A stretch of DNA of 57,120 nt, taken from assembly GCA_028818385.1 (NCBI GenBank), contig JAPPNY010000164.1, positions 1 to 57,120 of the forward strand. Direction: 5' to 3'. How positions within the stretch are numbered: the stretch's first letter is position 1; each line of letters opens with the position of its first letter. A program made the position numbers and the translations under genes. The notes below the pieces were generated by a model. It saw only the letters and a program-made list of their open reading frames with translations, was not told the DNA's origin and made no database searches. This DNA is from Spirochaetaceae bacterium (GTDB lineage: Bacteria; Spirochaetota; Spirochaetia; SZUA-6; Bin103). Below are positions 16,643 to 24,132 of this stretch, in pieces.

Positions 16643-18193
16643 ATGAAGAGTCTCAAATTTATTGCGCTGCTGTCGGCCGGGCTGACCCTGGTCGCTGGCG
16701 GAGCGTTCGCTGCGCCGACGGAAGAGACGGCCGCGGCGGACGCTCCTTTGGAGATCGTCTGGCAGGGGGTCGCCGGGCCGATGAGCTGGGGGCCGGAGGA
16801 TGGCAATCCGGTGGAGCTGCTGATCGAGGAGCGCTTCGACGTGAGCATCACGCCGCTTGCCTTCCCGTCGATAGAGGCCAGAGACCTGCACTACGCGTCC
16901 GGGAACACGGCGGACAAGATCACCATCTTCCCGCGCGAGACGATCTACAAGTTCATCGATCAGGGGATAATCAGAGCCTTCCCGGAGGAGTGGCTGTGGG
17001 AGTACATGCCGGCCTGGATGGAGCGGATGGTCTTTCTGTTCGGGAGAGATCTGGTCGTGGACCAGGCGCACTACAAGGGAGAGGTATACGGAGCTCCCTA
17101 CGGCAACTACGCTGACTTCCTTCCCAGTTTCCCGGTCGTCCGCAAGGACTGGATGGACAACCTGGGGGTGGCCGAGGCACCGCAGACCCTGGACGAGTTC
17201 CACGACCTGGCGGTCCGGTTCACGCGCGACGACCCCGACGGCAACGGCAAGAACGACACCTTCGGGGTGCATGACCGGAGCGATTACGACAGGTCGAGAT
17301 TCTCGTACATCTTCGCCGCGCACGGCGTCAGCTATTTTGCCTACGAGCTCATCGACGGGAAGGTCACCTTCACGCCGCAATCGGACAACTGGAAGGAAGC
17401 GCTGCGGTTCGTGAGGGACCTGTACGCGGCCGGCGCCATCGACCCGGAGTTTCTCACGGACAAGCGGGATCAGCAGCGCAAGAAGTGGGCCGCCGGCATG
17501 TTCGGCATCCTCTGGGACAACGCCTGGTGGATGGTATCGTCGACGAAGGGGAACGTCCTGGACATGGTCCGTGACCAGAACCCGCAGGCTGAGTTCGCCT
17601 ACGTCGGCCACCTGCAGGGACCGGATCACGGTCGGGGTCCTCTGACGTCGCAGCCGATCGGACTGTACACCGACGCCAGCGCCCACTTCGGGGCCAGGAC
17701 CAGTGACGAGAAGGTCCAGCGCATCATGCAGATCCAGGATGCATTCTCCTCCGATCAGGACTTCTGGCTCAGGGGACACTGGGGCGAAGAGGGAGTCCAC
17801 TGGGACTGGCAGGACGGCATTCTCACGCGCACGGACGTGTCGCGCGAGGAGCTGGAGAAAGCGGGAATCTGGTTCTATTCTCCGATTCCCATGCTCCTGG
17901 ACGAGGCGTACCTGACGCTCGACGAGCCGTCGCAGGGGATCTACGCGCACGCGTTCTCTCTCAATCCCGATCCGAATGCGGCGGTCGGGGTACGGCTCTC
18001 GTATCCGAGCACCAACACGCCTGCGATCGAGCGAGGGGCCGATGTTCTGACCATCAAGTCGGAGTTCTATTTCAACGTCGTCCTCGGCAAGATCGATCTG
18101 GATGCCGAGTGGCCGAACTTCCAGCAGCGGCTCAAGGATGCTGGCGTTGAAGAGATCAAGGCCGAGTACGAGAGGATGAACGCCGGCGGGTGA
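16643..18193 (+). CDS. Extracellular solute-binding protein (LplA-like), duplicate copy A
   Basis: Binding protein of 516 residues for a complex-sugar ABC importer. The signal peptide is residues 1-23 (MKSLKFIALLSAGLTLVAGG..., cleavage near AFA-AP), with no lipobox Cys. The mature part is of the LplA/family-1 type, which bind oligosaccharides such as unsaturated uronate or galacturonate-derived units. It is closely similar to the protein at 19624 over the whole length, with scattered conservative differences and no frameshift, so it looks functional. Its own upstream permease is a pseudogene (16218-16469), so it presumably feeds the intact permease pair at 18525 and 21267. AGGGGG ends about 6 nt before the ATG. 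Confidence 0.9.
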   Translation: MKSLKFIALLSAGLTLVAGGAFAAPTEETAAADAPLEIVWQGVAGPMSWGPEDGNPVELLIEERFDVSITPLAFPSIEARDLHYASGNTADKITIFPRETIYKFIDQGIIRAFPEEWLWEYMPAWMERMVFLFGRDLVVDQAHYKGEVYGAPYGNYADFLPSFPVVRKDWMDNLGVAEAPQTLDEFHDLAVRFTRDDPDGNGKNDTFGVHDRSDYDRSRFSYIFAAHGVSYFAYELIDGKVTFTPQSDNWKEALRFVRDLYAAGAIDPEFLTDKRDQQRKKWAAGMFGILWDNAWWMVSSTKGNVLDMVRDQNPQAEFAYVGHLQGPDHGRGPLTSQPIGLYTDASAHFGARTSDEKVQRIMQIQDAFSSDQDFWLRGHWGEEGVHWDWQDGILTRTDVSREELEKAGIWFYSPIPMLLDEAYLTLDEPSQGIYAHAFSLNPDPNAAVGVRLSYPSTNTPAIERGADVLTIKSEFYFNVVLGKIDLDAEWPNFQQRLKDAGVEEIKAEYERMNAGG

Positions 18194-18524
18194 GCGTGCT
18201 GATACCGTGACGCGGTGAATCTGGGAGCGCGGGTTGGAGACGCCGACCCGCGCTCCTTCATCGCCCTCCCGTGGTGAACACGAAGCGTTGCTTTGGTCAG
18301 CAGGGAGCGACCGTTCGTCAGCGGCCTGCTCCGTGCGGTCTTCAGCATGCCATGCCGCCGTCCGTGACCATAGCGGCGCGCAACGGTACCGTCAACGTGC
18401 TCGGCGTCGTGTCGGGGCTTGCCGTGCAGCGCCGAGCGGCCGTCGATCCGGGGGAAGCGCGCGCGACCTCCCGCTTGCAGGACCCGCGGCCGTCGTGTAA
18501 GAGTTGGGACCAGGAGGTGAGGCG
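18194..18524 (+). other. 331-nt non-coding spacer with hairpin and probable promoter region
   Basis: No gene is seen. The first third holds the 3' hairpin of the preceding gene. Bases about 18299-18400 resemble the region upstream of copy A (16051-16160), so this is the duplicated upstream or control region. It contains a perfect 10-bp palindrome ACGGTACCGT (18383-18392) that could be an operator. No good -35/-10 pair is recognised. AGGAGG (18512-18517) is the Shine-Dalgarno of the next gene. Confidence 0.5.
18224..18256 (+). terminator. Hairpin after binding-protein copy A
   Basis: A 14-bp stem (one G-U pair) with a 5-nt loop lies 31 nt after the stop codon and is followed by TTCAT. The U-run is weak, so it may act as an RNA-stabilising 3' end or as an attenuator more than as a full terminator. 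The same element follows copy B at 21210-21240. Confidence 0.55.
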
Positions 18525-19481
18525 TTGTCCACGACGGCTCCCGGACAGTCTCCAGCACGTACCGTTGTCTCCTTGGCGACACCCCTCAAGAAGCAGATCT
18601 ACAAGAACAGGTATTACTACCTGTTGCTGATCCCCGCGATCGCCTACTTCCTCCTCTTTCACTACAAGCCGATGTACGGCGTGCTCATCGCCTTCAAAGA
18701 CTACCGGATGATGGATGGGATCCTGGGGAGCCCGTGGGCGGGGTTTCATTATTTCGACCGGCTGTTCAGCAGTCCGCTGTTCTATCGCGTGTTCCGCAAC
18801 ACCGTCATCATCAGCGTGCTCCGGATCGTATTCGCGTTCCCGGCGCCGATACTGCTCGCCCTGCTCCTGAACGAGATATACCACGTACGCTACAAGAAGA
18901 TCGTCCAGACCATCTCCTACCTTCCCCATTTCATATCGTGGGTCGTGATCGGTGGCATGCTCCGGGAGATCCTGTCACCCAGCTATGGCGCAGTGAACGC
19001 CGTGCTCGGTCTGTTCGGTATCGAGCCGATTTTCTTTTTGGCCACCCCGGAGTACTTCCGCGCCATCCTGGTCGGTTCGGGCATCTGGCAGGAGATCGGG
19101 TGGGGTTCGATCGTCTACCTCGCCGCCATCTCGGGCATCGATACGCAGCAGTACGAAGCCGCGTACGTCGACGGAGCAAACAGGCTGCAGCAGGCGGCAT
19201 ACATCACCATCCCGGGGATCGCGCCGGTCATCATCATCCTCTTCCTTCTCAGCCTGTCGAACATCATGAACGCCGGATTCGAGCAGATCTTCAACCTCTA
19301 CAATCCACACGTGTACGAGGTCGCCGACATCATCGACACGTACGTCTACCGGGTGGGCGTCCTCTCGGCGGAGTTCAGCTTTGGCGCCGCCGTCGGGTTG
19401 TTCAAGAATGTGATCGGGCTCGTGCTGCTCCTGGTGGTGAACGCCTTTGTCCGGCGTTTCAGCGAGCATGCGCTGTGGTAG
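18525..19481 (+). CDS. Sugar ABC transporter permease, LplB type (TTG start)
   Basis: Membrane subunit of the complex-sugar importer, 318 residues. The start is taken as TTG at 18525 because AGGAGG ends 7 nt before it. The same TTG and Shine-Dalgarno are kept in the decayed copy at 16218. The LplB signature is clear: KKQIYKNRYYYLLLIPAIAY at the first helix, then the HYKPMYGVLIAFKDY segment, six helices, the EAA loop near YEAAYVDGANRLQQAAYITIPGI, and an ending in RRFSEHALW. The Ytc/Lpl systems import oligosaccharides with a shared ATPase encoded elsewhere (MsmX-like), which fits the absence of an ATPase gene in this operon. Confidence 0.92.
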   Translation: MSTTAPGQSPARTVVSLATPLKKQIYKNRYYYLLLIPAIAYFLLFHYKPMYGVLIAFKDYRMMDGILGSPWAGFHYFDRLFSSPLFYRVFRNTVIISVLRIVFAFPAPILLALLLNEIYHVRYKKIVQTISYLPHFISWVVIGGMLREILSPSYGAVNAVLGLFGIEPIFFLATPEYFRAILVGSGIWQEIGWGSIVYLAAISGIDTQQYEAAYVDGANRLQQAAYITIPGIAPVIIILFLLSLSNIMNAGFEQIFNLYNPHVYEVADIIDTYVYRVGVLSAEFSFGAAVGLFKNVIGLVLLLVVNAFVRRFSEHALW

Positions 19482-19509
19482 ACAGCTTCGCAGCGGGCGT
19501 TCGACGGAG

Positions 19510-19623
19510 AGAAGACGGAGGGACTCGCGGGATTTCGACCCGCAAGCTCCTCCGGATGGTGGCGTTGCCACCGCGAAGAGCCTCCTCCGAAGAGGAGGCG
19601 CATCACTCACAAGGGGGATTCTC
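19510..19623 (+). promoter_or_regulatory. Structured leader of binding-protein gene, copy B
   Basis: Contains the same three stem-loops as copy A. The second (19558-19572, GGTGGC-GTT-GCCACC) is identical. The third (19580-19599) has a perfect 8-bp stem with a 4-nt loop. Differences between the copies fall mainly in loops or give G-U pairs. The Shine-Dalgarno AAGGGGG follows, 6 nt before the ATG. Confidence 0.6.
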
Positions 19624-21177
19624 ATGAAGAGTCTCAAATTTTTCACACTGCTGTCGGCCGGGCTGACCCTGGTCGGTGGCGGGGCGTTGGCTGCGCCGAC
19701 CGAGGAGGCGGCGGCAGCGGACGCTCCTCTGGAGATCGTCTGGCAGGGGGTCGCCGGACCGATGAGCTTTGGACCCGAGGATGGCAATCCGCTCGAGCTG
19801 TTGATCGAGGAACGCTTCGACGTGAGCATCACGCCGCTTGCCTTCCCCTCGATCGAGGCCCGGGACCTGTACTACTCGTCCGGGAACACGGCGGACAAGA
19901 TCACCATCTTCCCGCGCGAGACGCTCTACAAGTTCATCGATCAGGGAATCATCAGAGAGTTCCCGGAGGAGTGGATGTGGGAATACATGCCGGCCTGGAT
20001 GGATCGGATGGTCTTTCTGTTCGGCAGAGACCTGGTCGTCGACCAGGCGCACTACAAGGGCAAGGTGTACGGAGCTCCGTACGGCAACTACGGTGACTTC
20101 CTTCCCAGCTTCCCGGTCGTGCGCAAGGACTGGATGGACAAACTGGGGGTGGCGGAAGCACCGCAGACCCTGGACGAGTTCCGCGAACTGGCGATCAGGT
20201 TCACGCGCGACGATCCTGACGGCAACGGCCAGAACGATACGTACGGGGTGCACTCCCGCAGCGATAGAGATCGGGCAAGATTCACGTACATATTCGCTGC
20301 CCACGGCGTCAACTACTTCGGCTACGAGCTCGTCGACGGCAAGGTCACGTTCCCGCCGCAAACGGACAACTGGAAGGAGGCGCTGCGGTTCGTGAGGGAC
20401 CTGTACGCGTCCGGGGCCGTCGACCCGGAGTCTTTGACAGACAAGCGGGATCAGCAGCGCAAGAAATGGGCCGCAGGCATGTTCGGCATACTCCTGGACA
20501 ACGCCTGGTGGATGGCATCGTCGACGAAGGGGAACGTCCTGGACCTGGTGCGCGCCCAGAACCCGCAGGTCGAATTTGCCTATATAGGGCACCTGCAGGG
20601 ACCGGATCACGGCCGCGGTCCTCTGACGTCACAGCCGTTCGGGCTGTACACAGAAGGCAGCGCCCACTTCGGGGCCAAGACCAGCGATGAGAAAGTCAAG
20701 AGGATCATGGAGATCCAGGATGCGTTTTCCTCGGATCTGGACTTCTGGCTCAGGGGGCAATATGGCGAAGAGGGAGTCCACTGGGACTGGCAGGACGGCG
20801 TTCTCACGCGCAGGGACGTATCGCGCGAAGAGCTGGAACAACAGGGTGTTGGGGTGTTTTACTCGTGGATTCCGGCGCTGCTGGACGAGGCGTACCTGAC
20901 GCTCGACAAGCCGTCGCAGGAGATCTACGCCCACGCATTCTCCCTCAATACCGATCCGAATGAGGCTGTTGGTGTAAAGCTCTCGTATCCGAGCACCAAC
21001 CAGCACGCGATCGAGCGAGGGGTCGATGTTCTGACGATCAAGTCGGAGTTCTACTTCGACGTGGTCCTTGGCAAGGTCGACCTGGATGCCGAGTGGCCGA
21101 ACTTCCAGCAGCGGCTCAAGGATGCCGGAGTGGAAGATATCAAGGCCGAGTATGAACGGATGCACGCCGGCGGGTGA
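19624..21177 (+). CDS. Extracellular solute-binding protein (LplA-like), duplicate copy B
   Basis: Paralogue of the protein at 16643, 517 residues. It has the same signal peptide type (MKSLKFFTLLSAGLTLVGGG..., cleavage near ALA-AP) and runs collinear to the end (YERMHAGG against YERMNAGG). One clear local difference is near residues 405-415 (LEQQGVGVFYSWIPAL against LEKAGIWFYSPIPML). Such clustered change in an otherwise conserved pair could shift ligand preference. The ATG at 19624 was chosen because of AAGGGGG upstream and the signal peptide; the open frame further upstream is the tail of the leader. It forms an import complex with 18525 and 21267. Confidence 0.92.
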   Translation: MKSLKFFTLLSAGLTLVGGGALAAPTEEAAAADAPLEIVWQGVAGPMSFGPEDGNPLELLIEERFDVSITPLAFPSIEARDLYYSSGNTADKITIFPRETLYKFIDQGIIREFPEEWMWEYMPAWMDRMVFLFGRDLVVDQAHYKGKVYGAPYGNYGDFLPSFPVVRKDWMDKLGVAEAPQTLDEFRELAIRFTRDDPDGNGQNDTYGVHSRSDRDRARFTYIFAAHGVNYFGYELVDGKVTFPPQTDNWKEALRFVRDLYASGAVDPESLTDKRDQQRKKWAAGMFGILLDNAWWMASSTKGNVLDLVRAQNPQVEFAYIGHLQGPDHGRGPLTSQPFGLYTEGSAHFGAKTSDEKVKRIMEIQDAFSSDLDFWLRGQYGEEGVHWDWQDGVLTRRDVSREELEQQGVGVFYSWIPALLDEAYLTLDKPSQEIYAHAFSLNTDPNEAVGVKLSYPSTNQHAIERGVDVLTIKSEFYFDVVLGKVDLDAEWPNFQQRLKDAGVEDIKAEYERMHAGG

Positions 21178-21209
21178 GCGTGATCACACCGTGACGCGCT
21201 GAATCGGGA

Positions 21210-21240
21210 AGCGCGGGTTGGAACGACTCCGATCCGCGCT
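21210..21240 (+). terminator. Hairpin after binding-protein copy B
   Basis: A 13-bp stem with two G-U pairs and a 5-nt loop, at the same distance from the stop codon as the copy A element, followed by CCTTCATCTTT. Substitutions relative to copy A keep the pairing, which argues for selection on the RNA shape. Confidence 0.55.
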
Positions 21241-21266
21241 CCTTCATCTTTCGGGGAAACCAGAGC

Positions 21267-22136
21267 ATGCTGAGGGCCAGAGGGAACGTCGTCTTCGACA
21301 TCTGCAACTATCTGTTTGTCGGCGTTCTGGCCTTGCTCTGTCTCTATCCGCTGTGGGACACGCTCATGCTGTCGTTGTCGACGCCGGTGAACGCGATGCG
21401 GCTGGGCGTGAGGTTCTTCACCAGTCCGATCACCTTCGATTCGTACGGAGTGATCTTCAGCTCGCAGATACTCGCGGTAGCGTATTACAATTCGATTCTG
21501 CGCACGGTCGCGGGCACCGCTGTTACCCTGCTGGTTACGTACTGCGCAGGTTATGCGCTGGCACGGGCGGACCTGCCGTTTCGCAAGAGCATCACCGCCT
21601 TGGTGGTGTTCACGATGTTCTTCAACGGCGGGCTGATCGCGATCTATCTCAACATACTCCAATTGGGGCTCATGAACAGCCGGTGGGCGCTCATCCTGCC
21701 GCTCGCTACCAGCGCCTGGAATCTGCTCATCGCGCGCAATTTCATCATGGCCCTCCCGCGAGAGCTGGAGGACGCTGCCCTGGCCGACGGGGCGCACCCG
21801 CTGCGCATCGTCTTCTCGATCATGTTTCCCATCTCCACGCCGGTGCTGGCTGTCCTGGCGCTGTGGACCGCGGTGATGCACTGGAACGCCTGGTTCGACG
21901 CCCTCCTGTACATGAGGGAGGAGAGCAAGGTCGTCCTGCAGATTCTGCTGCGCCGGCTGACCGTGGAGGAATATGAGATAACGCGCCGGCCGTTCCTCCT
22001 GGAAACCCGCGGGACTACCACGCCATCGATACGAGCCGGGACCATCATCGTGACCATAGGACCGATCATCCTGATGTATCCGTTTCTGCAGCGGTACTTC
22101 GTGAAGGGGATCCTGATAGGCTCTCTCAAAGGTTGA
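21267..22136 (+). CDS. Sugar ABC transporter permease, YtcP/MalG type
   Basis: Second membrane subunit of the complex-sugar importer, 289 residues, six predicted helices. Family features are the opening FDICNYLFVGVLALLCLYPLWDTLMLSLS, the TYCAGYALARADLPFRK segment, an EAA loop reading LEDAALADGAHPLRIVFSIMFPISTP, and the KYF-type ending (RYFVKGILIGSLKG). It pairs with the LplB-type permease at 18525. It has no second copy, so the tandem duplication covered only the permease 1-binding protein part of the operon. No ATPase gene follows; energy probably comes from a shared ATPase encoded elsewhere. Confidence 0.92.
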   Translation: MLRARGNVVFDICNYLFVGVLALLCLYPLWDTLMLSLSTPVNAMRLGVRFFTSPITFDSYGVIFSSQILAVAYYNSILRTVAGTAVTLLVTYCAGYALARADLPFRKSITALVVFTMFFNGGLIAIYLNILQLGLMNSRWALILPLATSAWNLLIARNFIMALPRELEDAALADGAHPLRIVFSIMFPISTPVLAVLALWTAVMHWNAWFDALLYMREESKVVLQILLRRLTVEEYEITRRPFLLETRGTTTPSIRAGTIIVTIGPIILMYPFLQRYFVKGILIGSLKG

Positions 22137-22160
22137 GGCGAACGTCAAGGAGAGGATCAG

Positions 22161-24122
22161 ATGAGCGAGAAGAGCATTTCGGAACGGATCGTCGCCAATT
22201 TCCTGGTGCCGCCGGATCCGAACCGCGACTACGTGCACTGGCGCAACTTCCTGCGCCAGTGGTTTGTGCTGGGGCCATTCTCGTTCGCCGATCGTGAGTA
22301 TGCCAAGTCCGAGCCGGCCCGAGCGCTGGATGAGGCCTTCCTGGATGACGAGGCGGACCTGGTGCCGCACGAGGACCAGGAGGTGGCCGGGCGCACCTGG
22401 CGGCGCTACTCGGCGGTGGCGGTGATGAGCAAGTGGTGGGAACTGGCCCCGGAGCGGGTGCTGCTGAAGCAGCATCACGGGCTGCGGATGCGCAGCACCG
22501 ATCCCGTGCTGGAGCCGCCCGGCGGCGTGCACGTGACGATCGACCACTTCACGGTCGACGACGAGTTGATGCCGTGCTGGACATCGGAACTGGAAGGCGC
22601 GCCGCGGGAGCCGTACTGCCCGCGCTGTGAAACAGCAATACCGGAGCGGCCGCAGCGCTGCCGCGCGTGCGGTCAGCGCATCGGCTCCTACACCTCCTAC
22701 AGCTCCTGGGGGTTTCCCCGCCGGGCGTGGGAGCGGCCGTCGTATCCGTACGACTACTCGGTGACCTATCTGGCGGCCCTGGTGCACGCGCAGGAAGGGG
22801 GAGACTACGCCCTGCGCTGGAGCTCCACCACGCCCTGCCGCATCTGGGTCAACGGCGCGGATGCGGCCCGCTTCGACGGTCCCTTTCTCTTCATCGGCAC
22901 GAGCCAGACCCGCAAGTGGGACCTGTTCTCCGATCCGGTGCACCTGCGGGCCGGCTGGAATCGCGTGATGGCCAAGACGGTCCTGTCGACCTCGCATGAC
23001 GGTGAGCATTGCTTCAGCGCCAGACTGGAAAAGCCGGACCGCTCCCGGGTCTCCGTGCACAGCACACGCGGCGAGCAGGTCGCTGCGGAGCGCAGGCTGC
23101 ACGTGAGCGTGAGCGAACCGATCTACATCGGCGTAAGCGACTTCGCACCGGCGCTGATGCGGTGCTCCGACGGGACGCTGCTGGTCAGCGATTACCTCAG
23201 CCGGGATGAAGGAAAGACGTGGGAGAAGGCGGGGCCGAAGCACCTTGCCTCGATCGCGGGGGTGGCCGTGAACCTCCCGGGCGGACCGGACCTCGTCGTC
23301 AGCTCCACGGGAACGGCCGCCGGAGAGGGAGTGGCGACATGCGCGGCGTATCGATCTGCCGACGGGTGGCGCACCGTGGAGGACATCGAGCTGACGTTCC
23401 ATCTCGGCGCGCATGTTCCGTCGATGGGTGAGGACGGGGTGGTGCGGATCAACACGCTGCATCGCGGCGCGGTCGTCATGCCTGACGGCAGCATGGTGGG
23501 AATGTGCTACGGCTTCTGCGACCACGACCTGGTCTACACCGACATCATGTCCGACGGGTGGGACAAGTACCCGCACGCGTTCAAGATCTACAAGTATTCG
23601 AGCTGGTGCCTGCGCTCCGAGGACGGCGGCATGACCTGGCGCTATGCCGGCTGCGTGCCGCCGTTGCCGGAGATGGGCGACGAAGGCTGGGCCGAACCCG
23701 GCCTCACACTGCTGCCCGACGGTGAGCTGCTGACCATCTTGCGCAACGGAGAGGGCAACGCGCCGCTGTACCTGTCGCGCTCGGCGGACGGCGGCAGGAC
23801 CTGGAGCGACCCGGTCCGCAGCCGTCTGAATGGCCAGTGGCCGGGCCTGTTGACCATGTCGAACGGCATGATCGTCGCCACCTACGGCCGCCCGGACAAC
23901 CGCATCGCGGTGTGCCTGGACGGACGCGGCGAGGGATGGCCGTATGAGATCATCGTCTCGACCGCATCGGGTTGGCAGGGCGTGTCAGCGGTGGAGATCG
24001 CGCCCGATGAGCTGCTGGTCGTATGCGAGGACCTGCTGTGGCGTCCGGAACGCGACGACATGCGCAGCCAACCGTACCGGCACCTGGTAGCGCACAAGGT
24101 GCGTCTGGAGCTGTTGCGGTGA
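22161..24122 (+). CDS. BNR sialidase-fold protein with embedded zinc ribbon
   Basis: Protein of 653 residues with no signal peptide, the last gene of the sugar-import operon (AAGGAGAGG before the ATG). The C-terminal half (about 310-650) is a propeller with Asp-box repeats (SEDGGMTWRYAG, SADGGRTWSDPV) and conserved TYGRPDN segments. The N-terminal half looks like a beta-sandwich with WRRYSAVAVMSKWWEL. Between them four cysteines, C153-x2-C156-x10-C167-x2-C170, with Pro/Arg/Gly spacing, form a classic zinc-ribbon knuckle pair. That module is unusual in a glycan-active propeller. It probably acts on the sugar carried by the same operon's importer; the reaction is unknown. It ends 10 nt from the convergent DUF4838 gene. 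Confidence 0.75.
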   Translation: MSEKSISERIVANFLVPPDPNRDYVHWRNFLRQWFVLGPFSFADREYAKSEPARALDEAFLDDEADLVPHEDQEVAGRTWRRYSAVAVMSKWWELAPERVLLKQHHGLRMRSTDPVLEPPGGVHVTIDHFTVDDELMPCWTSELEGAPREPYCPRCETAIPERPQRCRACGQRIGSYTSYSSWGFPRRAWERPSYPYDYSVTYLAALVHAQEGGDYALRWSSTTPCRIWVNGADAARFDGPFLFIGTSQTRKWDLFSDPVHLRAGWNRVMAKTVLSTSHDGEHCFSARLEKPDRSRVSVHSTRGEQVAAERRLHVSVSEPIYIGVSDFAPALMRCSDGTLLVSDYLSRDEGKTWEKAGPKHLASIAGVAVNLPGGPDLVVSSTGTAAGEGVATCAAYRSADGWRTVEDIELTFHLGAHVPSMGEDGVVRINTLHRGAVVMPDGSMVGMCYGFCDHDLVYTDIMSDGWDKYPHAFKIYKYSSWCLRSEDGGMTWRYAGCVPPLPEMGDEGWAEPGLTLLPDGELLTILRNGEGNAPLYLSRSADGGRTWSDPVRSRLNGQWPGLLTMSNGMIVATYGRPDNRIAVCLDGRGEGWPYEIIVSTASGWQGVSAVEIAPDELLVVCEDLLWRPERDDMRSQPYRHLVAHKVRLELLR

Positions 24123-24132
24123 GCAGGTGAGA

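Larger units (their letters stand above)
16051..18256 (+). repeat. Copy A of a tandem duplication (upstream region, permease, leader, binding protein, hairpin)
   Basis: This stretch is repeated in the same order at 18299-21240 (copy B). Similarity is visible from the region upstream of the permease (16051-16110 against 18299-18356), through the permease ends, the leader and the whole binding-protein gene, to the 3' hairpin. Copy A is about 740 bp shorter because its permease has lost two internal blocks. Confidence 0.8.
18299..21240 (+). repeat. Copy B of the tandem duplication
   Basis: This is the intact counterpart of 16051-18256: upstream region, complete LplB-type permease, three-hairpin leader, binding protein and 3' hairpin. 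Divergence between the copies is spread over all parts, including third codon positions, so the duplication is not recent. Confidence 0.8.

Noticed and set aside
16638..18193. Reading the duplicated binding proteins as an assembly duplication
   Set aside because: The copies differ at many scattered positions in coding, leader and hairpin parts, and one permease has specific deletions, so they are real paralogues.
18234..18500. 88-codon open frame in the spacer before the copy B permease
   Set aside because: It begins inside the 3' hairpin, is Arg/Ala/Ser-rich, has no ribosome-binding site, and the equivalent copy A region does not keep the frame.
21051..23576. 841-codon open frame on the minus strand
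   Set aside because: It lies opposite the clearly coding permease and BNR genes. Its sequence is Arg/His/Pro/Ala-rich with no domain pattern, as expected from the complement of GC-rich coding DNA.
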